Shown piece by piece: positions 1 through 5,600 of a DNA stretch of 6,430 bases (positions are counted from its first letter, which is position 1; every line of letters starts with the position of its first letter). The translations under genes and the position numbers were made by a program. The notes under the pieces are model-generated. The model saw only the letters and a list, made by a program, of their open reading frames with translations. It was not told where the DNA came from and ran no database searches. The stretch is from positions 1 through 6,430 of the forward strand of contig PWJP01000099.1 of assembly GCA_003559985.1 (NCBI GenBank), given 5' to 3'. The stretch is from Saprospirales bacterium. GTDB lineage: Bacteria > Bacteroidota > Bacteroidia > Chitinophagales > Saprospiraceae.

Positions 1-343
1 TCTTTTGCATCAGATAGGTCAGGGACCAGAGGATTGCTAAAAATAGTATGGAGTACCTGTACTTGTATCCCAGCATCACCCCGATGGAAAAAACTCCCAT
101 GAGGAAAAACACCCCGTACATTGGTGTCCCAATGAGAAACTGGGTCCATTCAAAGCCGAAAAAGGGAAAGGTATAATTGACATCGACGAAGGTCCTCCTC
201 ACCCAGCCGGTGGCAATTGCACCCCACGCCTCCGCCAGCATCAGGAGCCCAAACGCAATTCTGAACATTTCAATGGGCGCATTGCTCTCCGTAGAGAAGA
301 GCCAATTCTCGTATTTGCGGTTGTAGCCGCCGGAATGTTCCAT
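1..343 (-). CDS. HTTM-domain (vitamin K-dependent gamma-carboxylase-like) membrane protein, N-terminal part
   Basis: The reading frame opens with ATG at 343 and runs without a stop to the window edge, giving the first 114 residues of a longer protein. What is visible matches the start of bacterial HTTM proteins: a short hydrophilic leader, then NAPIEMFRIAFGLLML (about residues 21-36, first membrane helix), then the segment FPFFGFEW (59-66), which resembles the family's F-P-x-F-G-F-x-W element, then two hydrophobic helices (about 70-92 and 97-112) ending in LTYLMQK, where family members continue with a conserved Asn/His/Tyr-rich stretch. In the animal enzyme this fold carboxylates glutamate using vitamin K; the bacterial versions are mostly uncharacterised and the substrate is unknown. 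The catalytic region lies outside the window. It starts 15 nt after the stop of the preceding minus-strand gene, so it is probably the third gene of that operon. Family assignment is from remembered similarity, not a search. Confidence 0.75.
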   Translation of the reverse strand, partial: MEHSGGYNRKYENWLFSTESNAPIEMFRIAFGLLMLAEAWGAIATGWVRRTFVDVNYTFPFFGFEWTQFLIGTPMYGVFFLMGVFSIGVMLGYKYRYSILFLAILWSLTYLMQK

Positions 344-358
344 TCTGATCGGTAATTT

Positions 359-1072
359 TTACGGCATTGATTCGCCGCTGCAATATGCACAAAATTCTGC
401 AGATGGAAACAAGGTTTCGAAAGGATTGGGGTGATTCACCCCACTTTTTTTCAATGCCTCCTTATATAAAGACATCAACTCTTCGTCCTTTTTCATGATG
501 CCACTAACAGCCCGCACGATTTTGAAGTACCGCTCGGGGTCTTCCACATCGGGAATGGGACGTGCCTGGAAGGTTTCGCAAACAGCCACCAACCACTCGA
601 ACCGGTAGGGCACGTATTTTTCCGGGTATTTCAGACACAGGTACAGTGAAATAATCCGGTAGTCGTTGAAGTGATTGTTGTCACTACGCCCGCGGTATTT
701 TGCTTTGTAAAAAACCAGTAGTTGGTCGCAGTAGAATACAAAGCGGTCCATCCGTTGAAGTAAATCGAGGTCCTCGTCGTACAATTCCCGGAATGCCTGA
801 TTGGTCATATCCGGCTGCAGTTTGAAGAACTCTGACATCATTTCCCGGGGGCGGTAATTTTCATCCACCCAAAATGCCCGGGAAATATCGCTATGGATAC
901 TCTCCCGGTACATTTCGACAGGATTTTCCGACCCGGGCACCCAGTTATTCCTGAAGTGCTCCCTTATCTCCCAAATGGCAGAGACCTGTTGGTCCTTCTC
1001 GAGTTTGCTTTTGAACTTCCCCAGATTCTCTCTGATCGATTCTAATCTCACCTGGTCAGAGTTTGGATTCAT
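359..1072 (-). CDS. Hypothetical protein resembling the N-terminal region of McrB-like AAA proteins, no AAA module
   Basis: This encodes 237 residues from the ATG at 1072. A TTG at 1096 would add eight residues but would deepen the overlap with the upstream gene to 41 nt, so the ATG is preferred. The protein is soluble, charged and probably all-helical, without signal peptide or membrane segment. Residues about 93-205 look like the N-terminal helical region found before the GTPase/AAA module in many Bacteroidota McrB-like proteins; the most telling block is NDYRIISLYLCLKYPEKY (136-153), followed by a P-rich turn and then FKIVRAVSGIMKKDEEL. There is no Walker A or B motif, and no room for one before the next gene at 343. 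The C-terminus carries a CxxC (FCAYC, Cys228 and Cys231). It is either a free-standing relative or a relict. The start overlaps the thiamine-binding gene by 17 nt, implying translational coupling. The family link is tentative; the function is unknown. Confidence 0.7.
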   Translation of the reverse strand: MNPNSDQVRLESIRENLGKFKSKLEKDQQVSAIWEIREHFRNNWVPGSENPVEMYRESIHSDISRAFWVDENYRPREMMSEFFKLQPDMTNQAFRELYDEDLDLLQRMDRFVFYCDQLLVFYKAKYRGRSDNNHFNDYRIISLYLCLKYPEKYVPYRFEWLVAVCETFQARPIPDVEDPERYFKIVRAVSGIMKKDEELMSLYKEALKKSGVNHPNPFETLFPSAEFCAYCSGESMP

Positions 1073-1316
1073 CAAAGCGGAGAATACCCTTGCCAATTTT
1101 GAGTACGACCATAGCTTGTTGTTTTTCCAGTGCCTCCCTTATGTCGAGGGTGAGCGCTTCCATGATGGTGTCGTATTGGCCGAAAACCTGTGTACTTACG
1201 CCATTAGACTCTATTGTGAGGCCATCGTGACGTCTGATTTTTCTCAAAAAATCCTTGACTCTGTCTTTGTAATCTTCGTGCAGTGGATAAATACTGAGTT
1301 CTGCGGTAGCTTCCAT
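1056..1316 (-). CDS. Thiamine-binding family protein (YkoF/MTH1187-like, Pfam Thiamine_BP, formerly DUF77)
   Basis: This 86-residue protein has the length and layout of the single-domain thiamine-binding family (COG0011). It opens with the characteristic beta strand AELSIYPL (residues 5-12), then a helix (about 16-28), a central strand containing GLTIESNGVSTQVFG, a second helix (DTIMEALTLDIREAL) and a last strand (MVVLKIG). Family members form ferredoxin-like beta-alpha-beta-beta-alpha-beta dimers or tetramers that bind thiamine or its hydroxymethylpyrimidine moiety in the cytoplasm; their physiological role is usually unclear. The ATG at 1314-1316 is preceded by an A/T-rich leader without a Shine-Dalgarno site, as is usual in Bacteroidota. 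It is the first gene of the minus-strand cluster, and its last 17 nt overlap the next start. No TPP riboswitch is visible upstream, so a link to thiamine metabolism rests on family membership only. Confidence 0.75.
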   Translation of the reverse strand: MEATAELSIYPLHEDYKDRVKDFLRKIRRHDGLTIESNGVSTQVFGQYDTIMEALTLDIREALEKQQAMVVLKIGKGILRFDESKL

Positions 1317-1446
1317 GATTAAATTATTTTTGTTCGTAATATTCTAAGATTTTATGCATCCTTTTTGCGACATTTGTGCCCGTAAAAGGAAGTGATTTTT
1401 GTGACCTTCTACCTTATATTAATGGTTCAATTTCTGCATTGTTGAA
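1317..1446. promoter_or_regulatory. Divergent intergenic region between the thiamine-binding operon and the acylphosphatase gene
   Basis: This 130-nt spacer must hold the promoters of two oppositely directed transcription units. It is A/T-rich, as Bacteroidota promoter regions usually are. I could not find a convincing match to the phylum's -33 TTG / -7 TAnnTTTG promoter in either direction. The closest on the plus strand is TTG at 1399-1401 followed after 18 nt by TAATGGTT (1420-1427), which lacks most of the -7 consensus. No hairpin, riboswitch or clear operator is apparent. The call rests on gene arrangement, not on a recognised motif. Confidence 0.45.
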
Positions 1447-1725
1447 ATGAGTGATTCCAAAACCATAGAGCTTAGAATTTACGGGAAAGTAAAGGGAGTC
1501 TGGTACCGCGCATCCACTCGGGAAAAGGCCCTTCAGCTGGGACTCAGTGGTTACGTTATGAACAAAGCCGATGGCTCCGTACTGGCTCAGGTGACAGGTC
1601 CGGAAGATTCCCTGGAAGAACTCATTGATTGGTGTCACCGGGGTCCTGCTGAGGCCAAAGTTGAGGAAGTAAGAGTCACGAAAATTCCCCTCAGACGCTT
1701 CGAGGGCTTCGAGATTAGACGATAG
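1447..1725 (+). CDS. acyP: Acylphosphatase
   Basis: This 92-residue cytoplasmic enzyme hydrolyses the carboxyl-phosphate bond of acyl phosphates such as acetyl phosphate, carbamoyl phosphate or 1,3-bisphosphoglycerate. It has the normal family length and both signature regions. The phosphate-binding loop is YGKVKGVWYRAST (residues 12-24) with the catalytic arginine Arg21, and the second motif GYVMNKADGSV (35-45) carries the catalytic asparagine Asn39. The family's usual V-Q-G-V-x-F-R version of the loop reads V-K-G-V-W-Y-R here. The C-terminal strand FEGFEIRR fits the typical end of the family. The ATG at 1447 is the first in frame that gives the full fold, and no Shine-Dalgarno site precedes it. 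It appears monocistronic: it is divergent from the minus-strand cluster and separated from the reductase gene by 224 nt. No clear terminator hairpin follows, only a T-rich stretch. Confidence 0.95.
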   Translation: MSDSKTIELRIYGKVKGVWYRASTREKALQLGLSGYVMNKADGSVLAQVTGPEDSLEELIDWCHRGPAEAKVEEVRVTKIPLRRFEGFEIRR

Positions 1726-1753
1726 TTTTTTTAAAATTATATTTTATTGAAAA

Positions 1754-1801
1754 ACAATACGTTATGTGTTGTTCGAGTTTTTTTTACAAACAATGTTAAC
1801 T
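1754..1801. promoter_or_regulatory. Possible degenerate NrdR-box pair upstream of the reductase gene
   Basis: The 16-mer ACAATACGTTATGTGT (1754-1769) agrees at about 11 of 16 positions with the NrdR box consensus as I recall it (acaCwAtATaTwgtgt). Exactly 32 nt further on, ACAAACAATGTTAACT (1786-1801) agrees at about 9 of 16. NrdR boxes usually occur as pairs about three helical turns apart, and this spacing fits. The second match is weak, and part of it recurs upstream of an unrelated gene at 5487, so this is a suggestion only. Confidence 0.25.
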
Positions 1802-1843
1802 CTAATATTTGGAAACTTTATATATTTACGAACTCTAATATTT
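1798..1843. repeat. 13-nt direct repeat AACTCTAATATTT, two copies, 33 nt apart
   Basis: The identical 13-mer AACTCTAATATTT occurs at 1798-1810 and 1831-1843, so the copies start 33 nt apart, about three turns of DNA. It lies 107-152 nt before the reductase start codon, in the AT-rich leader. Such spacing is typical of tandem binding sites for a regulator acting on one face of the helix, but in DNA this rich in A and T a chance repeat is possible. No protein is known to me for this sequence. Confidence 0.5.
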
Positions 1844-1949
1844 TACCGATTTCGTTGAACAAATCAATCGACTTTTTTTAGACTCTGAACCGGGAATTGC
1901 AGCTAATAAAAGTCGGTATTTCATAAACCATTTAAAATTTATTGTAAAT

Positions 1950-4574
1950 ATGGCCCCCCTGCTATTTGAAAAGGATGTTGACTCAAAGAAGGAAAAGCCG
2001 GAATCAAAAGAGAAGACCTCTGGCGACACTAAAAAAAGCACACCGAACAGGAAGAAATACACCTATGAGGAGGCTCTGAAAAAATCTACCACCTACTTTA
2101 ATGGTGATGATCTGGCAGCAAGGGTTTGGATAAATAAATACGCGCTCAAAGATTCACATGGGAACATCTACGAAGCCACTCCGGACGACATGCACCGCAG
2201 ACTGGCATCGGAAATAGCCCGCATTGAAAGCAAATATTCACAACCAATTGGGGAAGAGGAAATCTACGAATTGCTAAAGGAATTCAAGTACATCGTGCCT
2301 CAGGGCGGTCCAATGACCGGAATCGGCAATGACTTTCAGGTCGCCTCTCTGTCCAATTGCTTTGTAATTGGCAACAATGGACCGGCTGATTCCTACGGCG
2401 GTATTATGAAAACCGATGAGGAACAGGTTCAGTTGATGAAGCGCCGTGGTGGCGTGGGACACGACCTGTCACATATTCGTCCTAAAGGCAGTCCGGTGCA
2501 GAACTCTGCCCTTACGTCCACCGGTATCGTTCCCTTTATGGAGCGCTACTCCAACTCTACCCGCGAGGTAGCTCAGGACGGTCGAAGAGGTGCACTGATG
2601 CTGACTGTATCCGTAAAACACCCCGATGCTGAGCACTTTGTCGATGCCAAGATAGACGGCACCAAAGTGACCGGAGCCAATGTTTCCGTGAAAATTGACG
2701 ACGAGTTCATGCGCTCGGTGGAAAGTGGTCAGGCATACTTGCAAAAATACCCCATCGACAGCCGTAAACCGGTTTATAAAAAATCCATTGACGCCGCTTC
2801 CCTGTGGAAAAAAATCGTTCACAACGCATGGAAATCCGCCGAACCCGGCATTATTTTTTGGGACACTGTAGTTAGGGAGTCTGTGCCCGATTGCTATGCA
2901 GACCTCGGTTTTGAAACGGTATCTACCAATCCATGCGGAGAAATACCTCTGTGCCCCTACGACAGTTGCCGTCTGTTGGCGGTCAATCTGTTCAGCTATG
3001 TCAATAATCCCTATACGACGGACGCCTCATTCGACATGGAGTTGTTTAAAAAGCATGCCGGAATGGCACTGAGGATAATGGATGATATCGTAGATCTTGA
3101 ACTCGAAAAGATCGACGCCATTATTGAAAAGCTCGAAAATGATCCCGAGCCTATGGCCATCAAACGTACAGAATACGAACTGTGGAAAAAGATCCGAGAA
3201 AAGTGCATTCAGGGAAGGAGAACCGGAGTGGGTATTACCGGTGAAGGTGACATGCTCGCTGCACTGGGTCTTACTTACGGAACCGATGATGCTATGAAAT
3301 TTTCTGTGGAAGTGCATAAAACCCTCGCCGTAGAAGCATATCGTATGTCGGTTGAACTGGCCGGAGACAGAGGAAAATTCCCGGTGTACGATCACCGTAA
3401 AGAGGAAAACAACCCCTTTGTACAGCGCATAAAGAATGAGGACCCGGAACTGTATGAAGAAATGTTGAAAAAGGGCCGTCGTAATATCGCCATGCTTACC
3501 ATTGCTCCAACTGGCACCACCAGCATGATGACTCAAACGACCTCCGGAATCGAACCGGCATTCCTCATCAGCTACAAGCGCCGGAGAAAAGTCAACCCCA
3601 ACGACCAAAATGTACGTGTCGATTTTGTGGACGATGTGGGTGATTCATGGGAAGAGTACCGCGTTTTCCACCACAAATTTGTCGATTGGTTGAAGGCCAA
3701 TGGCCACGATGTCGATAAAGTGAGACAGATGGAGGATGACGATATGCAGGCCCTGATACGCAAATCTCCCTACTACAAAGCCACCGCTAACGACGTGGAT
3801 TGGGTTTCCAAAGTGAAGATGCAGGGCGCTATTCAAAAGTGGGTGGACCACTCCATTAGTGTTACGGTCAACGTACCCGAGGAAACACCGGAAGAACTGA
3901 TCGGTGATATTTACCTCACTGGTTGGAAGAGCGGATGTAAAGGAATTACGGTTTATCGCGATGGATCGAGATCAGGGGTGCTTGTTACAGACAAAAAAGA
4001 GAAGAAGGAAGAGACCACAACAGGAATTACCGACGCGCCAAAGCGTCCCAGAATACTCGAGGCCGATATCGTCAAGTTCATGAATAACGAGGAAAAGTGG
4101 ATTGCAGTCGTCGGTTTGCTTGATGGTAAGCCTTATGAGATTTTTACCGGTAAAGCAGAGGAGTCTTTCTCTATTCTCTCTACCGTGGAAAAGGGCTGGG
4201 TCATCAAAAGCCGTACGGAAGACGGTGGCAGCCGCTACGACTTCTCTTATCTGGATCGCCAGGGTTATCGCATCACCATCGAAGGACTTTCACGGACATT
4301 TAACAAGGAGTACTGGAATTACGCTAAGCTGATTTCCGGAGTTCTGCGTCACGGAATGCCCATCGAATACGTAGTAGATGTGGTTGCCAACCTCCAGCTC
4401 AATGAAGATCTGTTGAACAACTGGAAAAACGGGGTAGCCAGAGCACTAAAGCGTTATATTGAGGACGGGACCGCTCCCGCGAAAAACAGTTGCCCATCTT
4501 GTGGCGAGCACACCCTGGTCTATCAGGAAGGCTGCCTGGTGTGCAACAGTTGTGGACACTCTAAGTGCGAGTGA
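1950..4574 (+). CDS. nrdJ: Adenosylcobalamin-dependent (class II) ribonucleotide reductase
   Basis: This 874-residue enzyme reduces ribonucleotides to deoxyribonucleotides in the cytoplasm, using a thiyl radical generated from adenosylcobalamin and therefore needing no oxygen or NrdB subunit. The active site is complete: NPCGE places Asn327, the radical Cys329 and Glu331, and the redox disulfide pair is Cys137 (SLSNCFVIG) with Cys340 (CPYDSC). The phosphate-binding loop is PTGTTS (520-525), and GCKGITVYRDGSRSGVL is also characteristic. The last 27 residues form a cysteine-rich finger (Cys848, 851, 862, 865, 868 and 873), the type reported to support turnover in many NrdJ proteins. Residues 2-35 are a Lys/Glu/Ser-rich hydrophilic extension before the usual family start at KKYTYEEAL. 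The ATG at 1950 follows A/T-rich sequence without a Shine-Dalgarno site. No cobalamin riboswitch is visible upstream. It is transcribed alone, or with read-through into the cupin gene. Confidence 0.97.
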   Translation: MAPLLFEKDVDSKKEKPESKEKTSGDTKKSTPNRKKYTYEEALKKSTTYFNGDDLAARVWINKYALKDSHGNIYEATPDDMHRRLASEIARIESKYSQPIGEEEIYELLKEFKYIVPQGGPMTGIGNDFQVASLSNCFVIGNNGPADSYGGIMKTDEEQVQLMKRRGGVGHDLSHIRPKGSPVQNSALTSTGIVPFMERYSNSTREVAQDGRRGALMLTVSVKHPDAEHFVDAKIDGTKVTGANVSVKIDDEFMRSVESGQAYLQKYPIDSRKPVYKKSIDAASLWKKIVHNAWKSAEPGIIFWDTVVRESVPDCYADLGFETVSTNPCGEIPLCPYDSCRLLAVNLFSYVNNPYTTDASFDMELFKKHAGMALRIMDDIVDLELEKIDAIIEKLENDPEPMAIKRTEYELWKKIREKCIQGRRTGVGITGEGDMLAALGLTYGTDDAMKFSVEVHKTLAVEAYRMSVELAGDRGKFPVYDHRKEENNPFVQRIKNEDPELYEEMLKKGRRNIAMLTIAPTGTTSMMTQTTSGIEPAFLISYKRRRKVNPNDQNVRVDFVDDVGDSWEEYRVFHHKFVDWLKANGHDVDKVRQMEDDDMQALIRKSPYYKATANDVDWVSKVKMQGAIQKWVDHSISVTVNVPEETPEELIGDIYLTGWKSGCKGITVYRDGSRSGVLVTDKKEKKEETTTGITDAPKRPRILEADIVKFMNNEEKWIAVVGLLDGKPYEIFTGKAEESFSILSTVEKGWVIKSRTEDGGSRYDFSYLDRQGYRITIEGLSRTFNKEYWNYAKLISGVLRHGMPIEYVVDVVANLQLNEDLLNNWKNGVARALKRYIEDGTAPAKNSCPSCGEHTLVYQEGCLVCNSCGHSKCE

Positions 4575-4611
4575 TCTAATAACCAAAAGTTCTATTATTC
4601 AATCAATCATC

Positions 4612-4653
4612 AGCGCATTCACAGCCTTAGGGAGTGAATGCGCTTTTTTTTTT
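4612..4653 (+). terminator. Strong intrinsic terminator after nrdJ
   Basis: A perfect 11-bp stem, AGCGCATTCAC (4612-4622) with GTGAATGCGCT (4634-4644), encloses an 11-nt loop and runs straight into ten consecutive T residues (4644-4653). It lies 38 nt beyond the nrdJ stop codon and works in the plus direction only, since there is no T tract on the other side. The cupin start codon follows 28 nt after the T tract. Confidence 0.93.
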
Positions 4654-4681
4654 AACTACTTCATTCACCAATCCTGTCCTT

Positions 4682-5035
4682 ATGATCATCAAAGGCAACC
4701 AACAGACTGAAAATTACATAGGCGAAAATTGCTACATCACAGAGTTGCTGAACAGCCCCGAACTCCAAGAACTGTCAGTTGCCGTGGCGAGGGTCTTGCC
4801 AGAGGAGGAAACCGAACTCCACTCCCTTGACGGTCACGAGGTTTACTATGTTTTGCAAGGGAAAGGCGAGGTTTTTATAGATGGGGCAAACAGGGGAACC
4901 CTGGAAAAAGGCGACCTGGCCCTCATTAAAAAGGACCTCAGCCAAAAAATCACTAACACCGGCACCGGAGACCTGATTTTCCTCTGTATATGCAGCCCCA
5001 GGTTTAGACCGGAGGGTTATCGCGCTTTGGAGTAG
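4682..5035 (+). CDS. Small single-domain cupin protein
   Basis: This 117-residue soluble protein is one cupin beta-barrel. Motif 1 spans about residues 44-68: His47, then Glu53, then YYVLQGKGEVFIDG. Motif 2 spans about 74-94: LEKGDLALIKKDLSQKITNTG. The tail FLCICSPRFRPEGY is typical of a family of small cupins of unknown function. Of the four usual metal ligands, His47 and Glu53 are present, but the second histidine of HxH is Leu49 and the motif 2 histidine appears to be Gln88, so metal binding may differ or be absent; His52 could substitute. The ATG at 4682 is chosen because an in-frame GTG at 4634 lies inside the nrdJ terminator and would add a poorly conserved hydrophobic stretch. With so little space after the terminator there is no obvious promoter, so expression may depend on read-through or on a promoter overlapping the terminator. 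Confidence 0.85.
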   Translation: MIIKGNQQTENYIGENCYITELLNSPELQELSVAVARVLPEEETELHSLDGHEVYYVLQGKGEVFIDGANRGTLEKGDLALIKKDLSQKITNTGTGDLIFLCICSPRFRPEGYRALE

Positions 5036-5047
5036 TGGTTCCGTATG

Positions 5048-5370
5048 GCCGTGGGTGTCAGCACGGCTTTGTTTCACCCCTTCAGGGTGAAATATGGGGG
5101 GGATTTTCGCGTGGGCCTGCCCCCTAAGCTTTGGGGGGTTGCGCCGGGGGCTTAACCCCACGCTTTGATGTTTTGCCCTTTCAGGGCGTTTGCTTTACCA
5201 GACCCCAACGGGGTCATACAACAAAACGATGAGCCTGCCCCCTACGCTTTCTTGTCCCCTACGCTTTGGGGAGGGGGGTAACACCCATCGCCAGGACAAG
5301 AAGTAATGGCACCCTGAAGGGGTGCGACAATATTCCAGTACTTTAAGAGCAACGCCCATCGCTTAAGCCG
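5048..5370. repeat. GC-rich cluster of palindromic hairpins and short repeats (REP-like or MITE-like)
   Basis: This gene-free stretch is packed with inverted repeats. GCCGTG pairs with CACGGC (5048-5067), TTTCACCC with GGGTGAAA (5072-5092), GCGTGGG (5109-5115) with CCCACGC (5157-5163), GCCCT with AGGGC (5175-5187), GACCCC with GGGGTC (5201-5215), TTCTTGTCC (5249-5257) with GGACAAGAA (5294-5302), and GCACCC with GGGTGC (5309-5325). An 18-mer beginning GCCTGCCCCCTA occurs at 5115-5132 and 5233-5250 with one mismatch; CCCCTACGCTTT occurs at 5239 and 5256; CCCATCGC occurs at 5284 and 5355. The 15-mer CACCCCTTCAGGGTG (5075-5089) returns as its exact reverse complement at 5310-5324, so the cluster has inverted ends. 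The composition differs sharply from the AT-rich flank to the right. It contains no convincing ORF. It resembles dispersed palindromic elements seen in Bacteroidota intergenic regions. Confidence 0.8.
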
Positions 5371-5600
5371 CAAAAGAACAACCACCGAAAGAACCCCTAC
5401 AAATTTTTTTCAAGAAAAAACATCCTTATAGAACTAATATGTAAACAACATAAAATCAAATAAATACGAAAATTTTTCGTCCTCTCCAATGTTAACTCTT
5501 TAAAATAAACCGGTCTGAAGGAACCAACTTCCCGAAAAATGGTGTTACCTTAGCGTAAATTCAATATTAAATTAATATTAAGTCAGTAAAGCGAGGAGTT
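5371..5600 (+). promoter_or_regulatory. AT-rich regulatory region in front of the PH-like membrane protein gene
   Basis: After the GC-rich repeats the sequence turns abruptly A/T-rich and holds no ORF worth calling. It contains the 15-nt near-perfect palindrome ACGAAAATTTTTCGT (5466-5480), the 13-mer CAATGTTAACTCT (5487-5499) shared with the nrdJ leader, a possible -7 element TACCTTAG (5546-5553; one base off the Bacteroidota TAnnTTTG pattern), and the perfect palindrome at 5563-5579. A recognisable -33 TTG at the right distance is missing. GAGGAG at 5593-5598 could act as a ribosome binding site, but only two nucleotides separate it from the ATG. Confidence 0.45.
5563..5579. promoter_or_regulatory. 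17-nt perfect palindrome, possible operator
   Basis: AATATTAA and TTAATATT are exact inverted arms around a single central A. The site lies 21 nt before the ATG at 5601 and just downstream of the putative -7 element at 5546-5553, where a repressor dimer would block transcription. A one-base loop cannot form an RNA hairpin, so if functional it should act as DNA. All bases are A or T, which raises the chance of coincidence. Confidence 0.4.

Noticed and set aside
975..1322. 115-codon plus-strand open frame across the thiamine-binding gene
   Set aside because: It is antisense to two better-supported overlapping minus-strand genes and shows no domain.
1726..1949. Cobalamin riboswitch upstream of the B12-dependent reductase
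   Set aside because: The 224-nt leader is mostly A/T-rich, and I see neither a B12-box-like conserved core nor the GC-rich stems of such elements.
3027..3608. 193-codon open frame on the minus strand inside nrdJ
   Set aside because: It lies wholly antisense to a conserved enzyme, matches no family I recognise, and has the composition expected of a shadow frame.
4634..4681. N-terminal extension of the cupin starting at GTG 4634
   Set aside because: The start would lie in the stem of the nrdJ terminator, and the added residues are encoded by the T tract; the ATG at 4682 gives a normal-length cupin.
4775..5161. 128-codon minus-strand open frame running from the palindrome cluster into the cupin gene
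   Set aside because: Half of it is antisense to a recognisable cupin and the rest is hairpin repeat sequence; the translation has no recognisable motif.
5048..5370. CRISPR array
   Set aside because: The repeats are short, differ from one another, are palindromic and mutually inverted, and are not separated by regular unique spacers; no cas gene is present.
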